A stretch of DNA of 64,000 bases from CAWAQA01 sp963784065. Lineage in GTDB: Bacteria; Acidobacteriota; Vicinamibacteria; Vicinamibacterales; UBA2999. A program made the position numbers and the translations under genes. The stretch is from assembly GCA_963784065.1 (NCBI GenBank), contig CAWAQA010000001.1, forward strand, positions 62,001 through 126,000, given 5' to 3'. Of the stretch, positions 8,415 through 17,874 are shown piece by piece (the first letter of the stretch is position 1; the number at the start of each line of letters is the position of its first letter). Below the pieces are notes generated by a model that saw only the letters and a list, made by a program, of their open reading frames with translations, did not search any database and had not been told where the DNA came from.

Positions 8415-8746
8415 CCGTGCGGCTGTTCGCCCGGCTCCGAGACATGGCCGGCGGCGCCGGCGAGCTGGTCCGGGACGTCCCGGACCCGGCGACCGTCCAA
8501 ACAGTGTGGAACGGGCTCGTGGCCGAGATACCGTCCATGAGGGTGTACGAGAAGACCATGTCGGTCGCGGTCAACGCGGAATACGCCCGGATGGCCGCAC
8601 CCGTGAACGACGGCGACGAAGTGGCGTTTCTTCCCCCGGTGTCGGGGGGATGGGCACGAAAGGGCCGCATGAAACCGGCCAGCCGACGCGATAACATGCA
8701 CGGGGGCCGCCCTGGCCGGCCCATAAACCTATGTTCGACAAGCTGA
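8405..8746 (+). CDS. moaD: Molybdopterin synthase sulfur-carrier subunit with a C-terminal tail
   Basis: The first 82 residues are a normal beta-grasp MoaD: MRITVRLFARLRDMAGG, 'NAEYARMAAPVNDGDEVAFLPPVSGG'. MoaD must end in Gly-Gly so that MoeB can adenylate it and sulfur can be loaded. Here the frame continues 31 residues past that Gly-Gly (WARKGRMKPASRRD...) before a stop at 8746, overlapping the start of prfA by 16 bases. The junction lies in a run of six G, where an indel is likely, but neither alternative frame stops immediately after Gly-Gly. The tail is either an error, or needs proteolysis as in some extended carrier proteins. Confidence 0.8.
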   Translation: MRITVRLFARLRDMAGGAGELVRDVPDPATVQTVWNGLVAEIPSMRVYEKTMSVAVNAEYARMAAPVNDGDEVAFLPPVSGGWARKGRMKPASRRDNMHGGRPGRPINLCSTS

Positions 8747-9801
8747 CCACCGTCGAGGCGCAGTACGAAGACCTCATGAACCGGCTGGGAACCACCGAGG
8801 TCCAGTCCGATCCCGCCGAGTACAGGAAGGCGGCGAAGGCGCTGTCCGACCTCGAGCCGCTCGTGCAGAAGTACCGCGAGTACAAGACCCTGCAGAAGGA
8901 CATCGACGGCGCGGACGAGCTGGTGCGCGGCGGCGATGCCGAGATGCGCGAGCTGGCGCAGGAAGAGCTGACCGGCCTGGTCGCGAAGCGCGACGCGCTC
9001 CTCGGCGACCTGCGCGTCCTGCTCGTGCCCAAGGACCCGAACGACGACAAGAACGTCCTGCTCGAAATTCGCGCGGGCACGGGCGGTGACGAGGCGGCGC
9101 TGTTCGCCGCCGACCTCTTCCGGATGTACAGCCGTTACGCGGAGCGTCAGCGCTGGAAGCTCGAGATCATGTCCACCAGCGAGAGCGGCGTGGGCGGCAT
9201 CAAGGAAGTCATCGCGTCAATCGAAGGTCGCGGGGCCTACAGCCGGCTGAAGTACGAGAGCGGCGTGCACCGGGTGCAACGCGTGCCCGCTACAGAGGCG
9301 AGCGGCCGCATCCACACGTCCACGGCCACGGTCGCCGTGCTGCCTGAAGCGGAAGAGGTCGACATCCAGATCAACGAAAAGGATCTGCGCATCGACACGT
9401 TCTGCTCGAGCGGCCCCGGCGGGCAGAGCGTGAACACGACTTACTCCGCCGTTCGCCTGACGCACATCCCCACCGGTGTCGTCGTGTCGCAGCAGGACGA
9501 GAAGTCGCAGATCAAGAACCGGGCGAAAGCGATGAAGGTGCTGCGCGCGCGCCTTTACGAAATGGAGATGCGCAAGCAGCAGGAGGCGATTGCGAAAGAC
9601 CGCCGCAGCCAGGTCGGCACCGGCGAGCGGTCGGAGAAGATCCGGACCTACAACTATCCGCAGAGCCGCATCACCGATCATCGGATCAACTTCACCACGC
9701 ACCAGCTGCAGAACGTGCTCGAAGGCGACGTCGCCGAGATCCTCGAGCCGGTCATCGCGTTCTACAACGCCGAGAAGCTGAAGGAAGCGACTGCGGTGTA
9801 A
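8731..9801 (+). CDS. prfA: Peptide chain release factor 1
   Basis: RF1 (356 residues) recognises UAA/UAG and triggers peptide release. The anticodon-like PAT tripeptide sits at residues 186-188 (VPATEASGR), which distinguishes RF1 from RF2, and the catalytic GGQ is at 230-232 in SSGPGGQSVNTT. The C-terminal 'RTYNYPQSRITDHRI' is also typical. No frame break is present. prmC, whose product methylates the GGQ glutamine, follows with a one-base overlap, the classic arrangement. Confidence 0.96.
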   Translation: MFDKLTTVEAQYEDLMNRLGTTEVQSDPAEYRKAAKALSDLEPLVQKYREYKTLQKDIDGADELVRGGDAEMRELAQEELTGLVAKRDALLGDLRVLLVPKDPNDDKNVLLEIRAGTGGDEAALFAADLFRMYSRYAERQRWKLEIMSTSESGVGGIKEVIASIEGRGAYSRLKYESGVHRVQRVPATEASGRIHTSTATVAVLPEAEEVDIQINEKDLRIDTFCSSGPGGQSVNTTYSAVRLTHIPTGVVVSQQDEKSQIKNRAKAMKVLRARLYEMEMRKQQEAIAKDRRSQVGTGERSEKIRTYNYPQSRITDHRINFTTHQLQNVLEGDVAEILEPVIAFYNAEKLKEATAV

Positions 9802-10664
9802 TGGGGTCAGACCCCGCTACACTTTTCGAGAAGCTCGCGCGATCACGCGAGGCCCTGGTCGCGGCCGGCATCGCGCCCGACGAAGCCGCCGTCGACGTGG
9901 ACCTGTACGCCCGCACGCTCCTCGGCTGGGACCGCGCACGGCTGCTCGTCGAGCAGCGCGCGCTGCCGCCTCGCGCCCTCGAGCCTCGATTCTCGGAGTG
10001 GATCGAGCGCCGCTCCCGCCACGAGCCCTCCGCCTACATTGTCGGCGTGCGCGAGTTCTGGGGACTCGACTTCCGCGTGTCACCCCACGTCCTCATCCCG
10101 CGCCCTGAAACCGAGTTCATCGTCGAGGAGTCCCTGCCGCTGCTGCGCGCCGTCGAGCGCCCGCGCGTGGCCGATATCGGCACCGGCAGCGGCGTCCTCG
10201 CGGTGAGCATCGCGCGCGAGATTCCGCACGCCTCGGTCGTCGCCTCGGACGTCTCGCCGGAAGCGCTGGCGGTTGCCGAACAGAATGCGGGCAGCCACGG
10301 CGTGGCCGGGCGGATCCGCTTCGTCCGGACCTCGTACCTCGACGGTGTCGAGGGGCCGTTCGACGTCATCGTCTCGAATCCTCCATACGTCAGGGATCGT
10401 GACAAGGCCGCGCTCTCGCAGGACGTCCGCCACGAGCCGGACGTCGCGCTGTTCGGCGGCGACGACGGCCTGCGCCATGTCGCCGGCGTGCTCGACGCGG
10501 CCGTGGAGAAGCTTCAGCCGCGCGGCTGGTTCCTGATGGAATTCGGCTACGGGCAGGAAGACGACGTCCGGTCGCTCGTTGGCGCACGGCCGGCGCTGCG
10601 CCTCGACCGCGTCCGCGAGGACCTGCAGGGAATTGCGCGAACGGCTATCATGCAGCGCCAATGA
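9801..10664 (+). CDS. prmC: Peptide chain release factor N5-glutamine methyltransferase
   Basis: PrmC/HemK methylates the Gln of the release-factor GGQ motif. The 287-residue protein has an N-terminal helical domain with 'FWGLDFRVSPHVLIPRPETE', SAM motif 'VADIGTGSGVLAVSIA' and catalytic NPPY in DVIVSNPPYVRDRD. It begins at an ATG overlapping the prfA stop (TAATG) and ends with ATGA overlap into the HIT gene, so prfA-prmC-HIT form an operon. Confidence 0.95.
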   Translation: MGSDPATLFEKLARSREALVAAGIAPDEAAVDVDLYARTLLGWDRARLLVEQRALPPRALEPRFSEWIERRSRHEPSAYIVGVREFWGLDFRVSPHVLIPRPETEFIVEESLPLLRAVERPRVADIGTGSGVLAVSIAREIPHASVVASDVSPEALAVAEQNAGSHGVAGRIRFVRTSYLDGVEGPFDVIVSNPPYVRDRDKAALSQDVRHEPDVALFGGDDGLRHVAGVLDAAVEKLQPRGWFLMEFGYGQEDDVRSLVGARPALRLDRVREDLQGIARTAIMQRQ

Positions 10665-11005
10665 CCGACTGCGTGTTCTGCAAGATCATCGCTGGCCAGA
10701 TTCCGGGCAGTCTCGTCTACGAGGATCAGGACGTGGCTGCGTTCAGGGATATCAACCCGCAGGCGCCGCTGCACGTCCTCATCGTTCCCCGCCGCCACAT
10801 CGCCACGTTGAACGACCTCACGCAGGCCGACGACGCCGTCGTGGGATCGATGTTCAGGGCAGCAGCCGCGCTCGCCAAGCGGCATGGCTACGCCGATCGA
10901 GGCTACCGGACGGTCTTCAACACCAATCGCGAAGCCGGCCAGACGGTCTTCCACATTCACCTGCATCTGCTCGGCGGCCGGACACTCGGGTGGCCTCCTG
11001 GGTAG
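10661..11005 (+). CDS. HIT family protein (HINT-like nucleotide hydrolase)
   Basis: A 114-residue protein with zinc-type MTDCVFCKIIAGQIP, 'YEDQDVAAFRDINPQAPLHVLIVPRRHI' and the His-triad FHIHLHLLGG. HINT proteins hydrolyse nucleoside phosphoramidates; the physiological role here is unknown. The ATG sits in the prmC stop. A word-repeat hairpin follows directly and may end the operon. Confidence 0.92.
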   Translation: MTDCVFCKIIAGQIPGSLVYEDQDVAAFRDINPQAPLHVLIVPRRHIATLNDLTQADDAVVGSMFRAAAALAKRHGYADRGYRTVFNTNREAGQTVFHIHLHLLGGRTLGWPPG

Positions 11006-11006
11006 G

Positions 11007-11093
11007 CCCCAGGAACCAGGGTTCGGGCCTCAGCTCTCTCGGGGCCTCGTGCTAGGGCCGAACCCTGAGCCCTGAGCCCTGGGCCCTGAGGCG
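11007..11093. repeat. Intergenic word-repeat element with imperfect inverted arms
   Basis: CAGGGTTCGGGCCT-like sequence near 11018 pairs with AGGGCCGAACCCTG (about 11052-11066) at 13 of 14 positions. It is followed by repeated CCTGAGC words (CCCTGAGCCCTGAGCCCTG). It lies between the plus-strand HIT gene and the minus-strand HAD gene and could act as a bidirectional stop, though no U-run is seen. The rest of the gap to 11160 shows a CCGGTAAGCCGG palindrome and nothing else. Confidence 0.55.
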
Positions 11094-11159
11094 AGCCGGG
11101 CCAGGCCGACCGGTAAGCCGGCCCCTACATGAACACAAAGGAGCTGTGGCTTCCGCCCT

Positions 11160-11902
11160 TCAGGCTGGCAGGGCGAGCAACGCCGGCAACTGCGTGAGAT
11201 CGCCTATGACCGGGACGTCTCCCGCATCCGGCACCGGTTCATCGGAGCGCTGCACGAGCACACCGCGCATCCCCACCCGCCGCGCACCCTCGATATCGTG
11301 CGACAGGCTGTCCCCCACCATCACCGACTCCTCGGCGCTCACGCCGATCAGCTTCAGCGCCGCCTCGAAGATGCTCGAGTGCGGCTTCATGTAGCCATGC
11401 TCGGCGCTCGACACGGCGCCGGCGATGAGGCCGTGCAGCTCGAAGTGCTGCTGAAAGGACGCAAGGCAGCGGTGCGAGTTCGAAATGAGCCCCAGCTTCA
11501 GCCCGCGGCCGGCAAGGTGGCGAAGCACCGCCGTCACGTCGTCGTAGAGAAAGAAATGCTGGCAGACGGCCCACTCGTCGTAGACCTCTCGCGCGATCGT
11601 CTCGAGGTGCTCGCCCGTGCCGCCCATCTCCTCGATGATGCGCTGCGTGTAGCGCACGAACATCTTCGCATCGTAGATGTGATCCTGCTCCTCGTTGAGG
11701 ATCGACGACGCTGCGGCGACGGCCTGGGGAAACCGCCCGGGATCCGCGACCACGCCGTACTTCCGGCAGAACTGCGCGTAGCCCTGGCCCTGGAACGTCG
11801 GACCGGGATAAATCAGCGTGAAATCAACGTCGAAGAAGACGGCCGGACGGCGGCGTCCCCGCCGCGCACGCCTGCGCGGTGGGGTGCAACGGGCGGCCTC
11901 AT
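11160..11902 (-). CDS. HAD-superfamily hydrolase (frame break near the start)
   Basis: Motif I DVDFTLIYPG (nucleophile Asp and acid Asp), motif II 'GLISNSHRC', the Lys/motif III region 'GYMKPHSSIFEAALKLIG' and motif IV 'VMVGDSLSHDIEGARRVG' are all present, with a helical cap between motifs I and II. This makes it a subfamily I HAD phosphatase (glycolate-phosphatase or nucleotidase type; substrate not determinable). An ATG at 11902 overlaps the upstream peptidase stop as ATGA but is one frame off the protein body, so I place the start there with an indel before about 11845. Confidence 0.75.
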
Positions 11903-13179
11903 CGCGGCTGACCCGCGTACGGCCCTGCCACGGCGACAACGGCGCGTGACGGGTCGAGCGCGCGGCGCGCCATCTCGTGGACGTCCTCGCGAGTGACCCT
12001 GCCGAGCAGGTCCGGCACACGGACGTCGTAGTCGAGTCCGAGCTGGAAGAACTCGACCGTCTGAAGAAAGGTCGCGATGCCGAGGTTGGTCTCCAGCGTC
12101 CGCGGCATCGATCCCACCAGGTACTGCTTCGACTCGCTCAGCTCTCGATCTGTGGGGCCGTCCTTCGCCAGCGTCACGAGCTCCGCGTCGATCGAGGCGA
12201 TCGCCCGCTCGACGTTCTCCGCGCTCACCCCGGCCCTGATCGTCAGCGGGCCGCGGATGACGTTGGCATCGGCCGCGCTGAAGACGTAGTACGCCATCCC
12301 CTGGCGCTCGCGAATGCTGTCGCCGAGGCGTCCGCCGAGCGAATACTGGCCGAGAATGTTGTTCATCAGCCAGAACGCGTAGTACGCCGGGTCTGACCGG
12401 CGCATCACCGCAAAGCCGTACGAGATGTCGGCCTGCGACTTGTTCATCATCGGGAACACTCTGACCACGCGTGCCGGTATCGGCATGGGTTCGGGGAGGT
12501 CCACGCCGTCGCCCGCCGTCGCGCGCCAGCCGCCGAAGGCGCGGCGCGCCACATCAACCGCATGCCGCGGGTCAACGTCGCCGACCATGACCAGCGACAG
12601 CGTGGATGGCGCAATCCGCCGCTGGTGGAAGGCCTGCAGCTCGGCTCGCGTTGTCACCTCCACGCTCTCCACCGAGCCGCGCGGCCGCCATCCGTAGGGA
12701 TGCGTGGCGCCGTACAACTCCGTGAGCATCGCTTCGCCGGAGACGGCGGCGGGATTGTCCTCGTCCTGGCGGATCATCGTGATGATCTCGCCGCGCTTGG
12801 TCTGCACGTCCGCCTCGGGGAACGTCGGATCCATGATGACGTCGGCGAGGATGGCAAGCACCGTCTCGAGGTCTTCGACGAGGCAGGTGAGCACGAACTG
12901 CAGGGCGTGCCGGTTGACGGACACCGCCAGCGCCACCCCGCGGTTCTCGAGCTCGTCCGCGATGTCGTCTCCGGTCCGCGTCGTCGTGCCGCGATCGATC
13001 ACCTTCGACACGAAGTGCGCGAGACCGCTGCGTCCGGGGGGATCGTAGATCGAGCCGGCGGCAAAGGACGCGTGCACGGTGACGGCGGGCGTGGCGGGCG
13101 AATGCTTGGCCAGTACGACAGCGCCGTTGTCGAGCACGTGGCGAACAGGCGCCAGCCCGTTTTGAAGGGTGGTGGACAT
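11899..13179 (-). CDS. M16 peptidase-like protein lacking the HxxEH zinc motif
   Basis: A 426-residue M16-fold protein. At the position of the inverted zinc motif HxxEH it reads HFVSK (residues 55-59), so Glu and the second His are lost. Fold landmarks such as 'VEDLETVLAILADVIMDPTFPEADV', 'LVMVGDVDP' and 'LGGRLGDSIRERQGMAYYVFSA' (the R/Y loop of the non-catalytic half) are present. It is probably the structural partner of the active M16 gene just upstream, as in PqqF/PQQG-type or mitochondrial MPP alpha/beta pairs. Its ATG overlaps that gene's TGA. Confidence 0.85.
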   Translation of the reverse strand: MSTTLQNGLAPVRHVLDNGAVVLAKHSPATPAVTVHASFAAGSIYDPPGRSGLAHFVSKVIDRGTTTRTGDDIADELENRGVALAVSVNRHALQFVLTCLVEDLETVLAILADVIMDPTFPEADVQTKRGEIITMIRQDEDNPAAVSGEAMLTELYGATHPYGWRPRGSVESVEVTTRAELQAFHQRRIAPSTLSLVMVGDVDPRHAVDVARRAFGGWRATAGDGVDLPEPMPIPARVVRVFPMMNKSQADISYGFAVMRRSDPAYYAFWLMNNILGQYSLGGRLGDSIRERQGMAYYVFSAADANVIRGPLTIRAGVSAENVERAIASIDAELVTLAKDGPTDRELSESKQYLVGSMPRTLETNLGIATFLQTVEFFQLGLDYDVRVPDLLGRVTREDVHEMARRALDPSRAVVAVAGPYAGQPR

Positions 13180-14462
13180 CAGGCGGCCGGCGGCGGCTGG
13201 TACCAGCCGATGGTGCGGTTCGTGGCCGTGAGCCGCGCCGACGCCGCCTGTACGACGGCTTCGAGCGTCACCGCGTCGATGCGCTCGCGCAGGGCCGCAA
13301 CGATCCGCCAGCTGGCAATCGTCTCGAAGTAGCCGAGCTGATGCGCGATGTTGGTGATGCTGTCGTTCTCGAACACCAGCCGGGCACGCAGCTGGTTCTT
13401 CGCCCGCTCCACTTCGTGCGGCGTCACGCCGGCGGCGCGGACGCGATCGACCTCCTGAATCGTGGCGTCCTCGACCGCCTGCAGCGACGTGCCGTCGGTC
13501 GCGGTGACCGATATGGTGTAGAGAAACGGCTGCTGCGTGGGCACGAGACCGCCCGCGACCGACGACGCCAGGCCGGTGTTCACGAGGCGGCGGTAGAGGC
13601 GCGCGCTCCGCTGCGGCGGCGGGGTGCGGAAGCTCGCCCAGAGGTTGACGCCCTTGGCGCCCGTGAGAATCGCGTCCAGGACCAGCATCGGGAAGAAGTC
13701 GGGATCCTCGATCCCGGGCGCATGGTAGCCAAGCTTCAGGTACGCAGTCGTGCTTTCGCGGGATATCATCACCCGCCGCTCACCGAGCTGCTGGGGCTCC
13801 TGCGTGTGCGTCCGCCGTACCACCTCGCCGGGGGCAATGCTCCCGAAGTGCTGGGTGACCTTCCGCATCGCCTCCTTCGTATCCACGTCGCCGACGACGA
13901 CGAGCGTCGCGTTGTTCGGCACGTAGTACCTCCGGTAGTAGCCGTAGAGATCGTCCCGGGTCATCGTCTGCAGGTCCGGCAGCCAGCCGATCGTCGGATG
14001 GCGGTAAGGGTGGGCCTTCAGCGCCGTCGCCGTCAGCTCCTGATCGAGGAGCGTGTCCGGGTCGTTCTCGCCCCCCTGCAGTTCCGCGATGATGACGGTG
14101 CGCTCCGATTCGCAGTCCTCCGGGTCGTACAGGCAGTTCGCCATCCGCTCCGACTCGATGAACAGCATGCGGTCGAGCGCGTCGCGCGTGGCCGTCTCGG
14201 TGTACGTGGTCTGATCGATCCACGTGTAGCCGTTCCAGTATCCGCCGAACTGCTCGATGATGCCCTTCACCTTGTCGCGGGGAATGTTGGTCGTCCCTTT
14301 GAAGTTCATGTGCTCGACCCAGTGCGAGACGCCGGTCAGCCCCGGCGCCTCGTCCTTCGAGCCGACGCGGTACCAGCACCACACCGACGCGAGCGGCGCG
14401 GTGTGGACTTCCTGAATCAGGACCTTCAGGCCGTTGTCGAGGACCTCTTCGTAGACGGACAT
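13179..14462 (-). CDS. M16 family zinc metallopeptidase, catalytic subunit
   Basis: HWVEH at residues 47-51 is the inverted zinc-binding motif, and a downstream Glu in the DCESERTVIIAEL region supplies the third ligand. The protein is about 427 residues with no obvious signal peptide, starting at MSVYEEVLDNGLKV (ATG 14462). The family degrades or processes peptides. Paired with the HxxEH-less gene that follows through ATGA overlap, it probably works as a heterodimer. Confidence 0.9.
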   Translation of the reverse strand: MSVYEEVLDNGLKVLIQEVHTAPLASVWCWYRVGSKDEAPGLTGVSHWVEHMNFKGTTNIPRDKVKGIIEQFGGYWNGYTWIDQTTYTETATRDALDRMLFIESERMANCLYDPEDCESERTVIIAELQGGENDPDTLLDQELTATALKAHPYRHPTIGWLPDLQTMTRDDLYGYYRRYYVPNNATLVVVGDVDTKEAMRKVTQHFGSIAPGEVVRRTHTQEPQQLGERRVMISRESTTAYLKLGYHAPGIEDPDFFPMLVLDAILTGAKGVNLWASFRTPPPQRSARLYRRLVNTGLASSVAGGLVPTQQPFLYTISVTATDGTSLQAVEDATIQEVDRVRAAGVTPHEVERAKNQLRARLVFENDSITNIAHQLGYFETIASWRIVAALRERIDAVTLEAVVQAASARLTATNRTIGWYQPPPAA

Positions 14463-14491
14463 CCCAACAATTATAGGTAATATAGACACTT
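14463..14491. promoter_or_regulatory. Divergent promoter region between M16 peptidase and ileS
   Basis: Only 29 AT-rich bases separate the two divergent start codons. The minus strand reads CTATAATTGTTGGG before the peptidase ATG, a TATAAT only about eight bases away, implying a leaderless or very short 5' end. The plus strand has TAATATAGACACTT before ileS ATG. The -35 elements would lie inside the opposing genes. Confidence 0.4.
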
Positions 14492-17374
14492 ATGCCCGAG
14501 TGGAAAGAGACGGTCAACCTGCCGCGCACAGGGTTTCCGATGAAGGCGAACCTGCAAACGGCTGAGCCGGAGGCGCTCGCGCGCTGGGAGGCGATGGACC
14601 TGTACGGCCAGATTCGGGCGAAGCGGCGGGGCGCGCCGAAGTTCGTGCTGCACGACGGCCCGCCGTACGCCAACGGCCAGATCCACCTCGGCACCGCGCT
14701 CAACAAGATCCTGAAGGACCTGGTCGTCAAGTCGAAGTCGATGGCCGGCTTCGACGCGCCGTACGTGCCGGGCTACGACTGCCACGGCCTGCCGATCGAG
14801 CTGAAGGTCGATCGCGAGCTGGGACCGAAGAAGCGCGACATGTCGCTCGCCGACATCCGCCGCGCCTGCCGCGCCTACGCCGAGCGGTTCATCGACGTGA
14901 TGACGCGAGGAGTTCAAGCGTCTCGCCGTGTTCGGCGACTGGGACCACCCCTATCTGACGATGAAGTTCCAGTACCAGGCGGACATCGTCCGGGCGCTCG
15001 GGCAAGTTCGTCGAGCGGGGCCTCGTCTACAAGGGCAAGAAGCCGGTGCACTGGTGCATCCACTGCCGAACGGCGCTCGCCGAGGCGGAGGTCGAGTACG
15101 ACGATCACTCGTCGCCGTCGATCTACGTCGAGTTCCCGCTCTGGCCGCCGACGAAGCATGAGCTCGGCGAGCGCGTTCCCGCGCTCGAGGGCCGCGACGT
15201 CTCGGTGCTGATCTGGACGACGACGCCGTGGACCATCCCCTCGAACCTCGCGATCGCGTTCCATCCCGAGTTCGACTACGCGGCCTACGAGGTCGATGGC
15301 CGCACGGTGATCGTCGCCGAGGGGCTGGCGGAGCGCGTCGGCAAGGCCGTGGGACGTCCGTTCGGCACTCCCGTCGCGCGGATGAAGGGCGAGCAGCTCG
15401 AGGGCATGCGTTTCCAGCATCCGCTGTACGAGCGCGCGTCGATCGGCGTGCTGGGCGACTACGTGACGCTCGAGCAGGGCACCGGGGCGGTGCACACGGC
15501 GCCCGGCCACGGCGCCGACGACTTCCTCACCGGCATCAAGTACGGCCTCGAGATCTACGCGCCGGTCGGGCCGGGCGGCCACTTCCTCGACACGGTTGAG
15601 CTGTTCGGCGGCCAGCGCGTGTTCGACGCCAACCCGAAGGTCGAGGAGGCGCTCCAGCAGCGGGGCCGCCTCTGGCACCGCGAGACCTTCGCCCACCAGT
15701 ACCCGCACTGCTGGCGCTGCCACAACCCGGTGATCTTCCTGGCCACGTCGCAGTGGTTCGTGCGGCTGGACGGCGACCCGGCGATCGCGGGCGAGGACGG
15801 CGAGACGCGCACGCTGCGGGACGCGGCCCGCCACGCCATCGATCACCAGGTGAAGTGGATCCCGTCGTGGGGCCGCGACCGCATCTTCAACATGGTCACG
15901 AACCGGCCCGACTGGTGCATCTCGCGCCAGCGCGCGTGGGGCGTGCCGATCCCGGCGGTGGACTGCGCCAAGTGCGGCGAGGCGGTGCTGACGCCGGCGC
16001 TCGTCGACGAAGGCCGCGGCGGTGTTCGACCAGTACGGCGCGGACGCCTGGTACGAGCGGCCGATCGAGGAGTTCCTGCCCGCCGGGCTGACGCTGCCCG
16101 TCGTGCGGCGGCACGCTCGTTCGAGCGCGAGCGCGACATCCTCGACGTCTGGTTCGACTCGGGCTCGAGCCACGAGGCCGTGCTGCCGCGCTACGACGAG
16201 CTCACCTGGCCGTCGGACATGTACCTCGAGGGCAGCGACCAGCATCGCGGCTGGTTCCAGAGCTCGCTGCTCGTGGCGCTGGCGACGCGCGGCCGCCCGC
16301 CCTTCCGCGAGGTGCTGACGCACGGGTTCCTGATCGACCTCGAAGGCCGCAAGATGTCGAAGTCGGTCGGCAACGTCATCGCTGCCGCAGGACGTCATCA
16401 AGGAGAGCGGCGCCGAGATCCTCCGCCTGTGGGTGGCGATGAGCGACTACAGCGACGAGCTGCGCGTCAGCAAGGAGATCCTGACGCGGGTCGTGGACGC
16501 GTACCGCAAGCTGCGCAACACCTGCCGCATCCTCGCCGGCGAACCTGTACGACTTCGATCCGGCTGCCGACATGGTGCCGATCGAGAAGCTCGACGCCGT
16601 GGACCGGTACGCGCTGGCGCGCTACGCCGACGCGGCCGCGCGTATCCTGCGCGCGTACGAGGAGTACGACTTCCCCACGGTCTCCCAGGCGCTCAACACG
16701 CTGGCGACGGTGGACCTGAGCGCGTTCTACGTGGACGTGACGAAGGACCGGATGTACACGCTCGGCGCGCGCTCGCACGAGCGGCGCTCGACGCAGACGG
16801 CGATGTACCTGATCGGCGACGGTCTGGCGCGGCTGCTGGCGCCGATCCTGCCGGTCACGGCCGACGATCTGTGGCGCCACCTGCCGGGCCCGCGATCAGA
16901 CTCGGTGCACCTCGAGGCGTTTCCGGCCGTGGAGCGGTACGCGAACACGGATCTGATGGGCACGTGGGAGCGTCTGCTGAGAGTCCGCGAGGAGGTCAAC
17001 GCCGCGCTCGAGCAGAAGCGCAAGGACAAGGTGATCGGCAACTCGCTCGGCGCGCGGGTGGTGCGTCACGGCGCGGGGTCCGGTCGGACGGCTGCTCGAG
17101 GAGCATCGCGCCCTGCTGCCGATGCTCTTCATCGTGTCGGACCTGGCGCTCCACGTCGGGCCCGCGGAGGGCGCCGACGAGATCCAGGTCGAAGTGGAGA
17201 AGGCGCCCGGCGTCAAGTGCGAACGCTGCTGGCGCTATCGTTGCCAGCACGAGGACGGAACCCGACTGGGCGGGCCTGTGCGACCGCTGCGTGGATGCGC
17301 TCTTCCGGCTGAAGCCGGACGCCACCGCACCGTTGAAGCCGGAAGCCGCGGGCGCCGAGCCGGTCAACCGCTGA
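14492..17374 (+). CDS. ileS: Isoleucyl-tRNA synthetase (about eight or nine frame breaks)
   Basis: Class I synthetase of about 955 residues. Seen in order: DGPPYANGQIHLG (HIGH-type motif), 'GYDCHGLPIELKVD', editing domain 'LIWTTTPWTIPSNLAIAF' and 'APGHGADDF', 'PDWCISRQRAWGVPIP', a zinc knuckle reconstructable as CPSCGG, DVWFDSGSSHE, GRKMSKSVGN (KMSKS), anticodon-binding 'SDYSDELRVSKEIL', and the C-terminal zinc pair CERCW/CDRC. The pieces lie in different frames with breaks near 14910, 15004, 16015, 16095, 16110, 16385, 16542, 17065 and 17240. Each I reconstructed is one extra base, usually G or C. An essential gene with this many breaks points to consensus error. Confidence 0.88.
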
Positions 17375-17375
17375 C

Positions 17376-17874
17376 GTGGCCGCGACGCGATCGCTCGAGA
17401 TCTGGATCGCCGTGATGATCGTCGTCGTCGATCAGGTGTCGAAGGCGATCGTCCGCAGCCAGTTCGAGCTGCACGACGAGCATCCCGGTGATACCCGGCT
17501 TCTTCGACCTGACGCGCGTCCACAACACCGGCGCCGCATTCGGGATGCTGAACGGCGTGGACTTTCCGTACAAGACCGCGGCGCTGTCGGTCGTCGCGGC
17601 CGGCGCGCTGGCCGGGCTGGCGTTCTTTGCCGCGACGCTGCCCGCCACGCAGTGGCTGAGCCGCCTGGGCATGGCGCTCATCGTCGGCGGCGCGGCGGGA
17701 AACCTGATCGACCGCATCGCGCTCGGGTACGTCGTCGACTTCGTGGACGTGTACTGGCAGCGCTGGCACTTCTGGGCGTTCAACGTCGCCGACGCCGCGA
17801 TCACCGTCGGCGTGGCGCTGATGATCCTCGACATGCTCGGGGTAGGACGACACCGTGTATCCAGAACTGTTTAG
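17376..17874 (+). CDS. lspA: Lipoprotein signal peptidase (frame break near 17483)
   Basis: Signal peptidase II cleaves the signal peptide of diacylglyceryl prolipoproteins. The four-TM, roughly 165-residue product shows IWIAVMIVVVDQVSKA, 'RVHNTGAAFGML' and catalytic aspartates in 'GGAAGNLIDRI' and YVVDFVDVYW. An extra G in GACGAGC near 17483 splits it. GTG 17376 follows the ileS stop by one base, and the end overlaps lgt, grouping two successive lipoprotein-maturation enzymes. Confidence 0.9.

Noticed and set aside
14492..17374. Programmed frameshifting in ileS
   Set aside because: Nine sites without slippery heptamers or downstream structures, in one enzyme, are not plausible. Sequence error explains them better.
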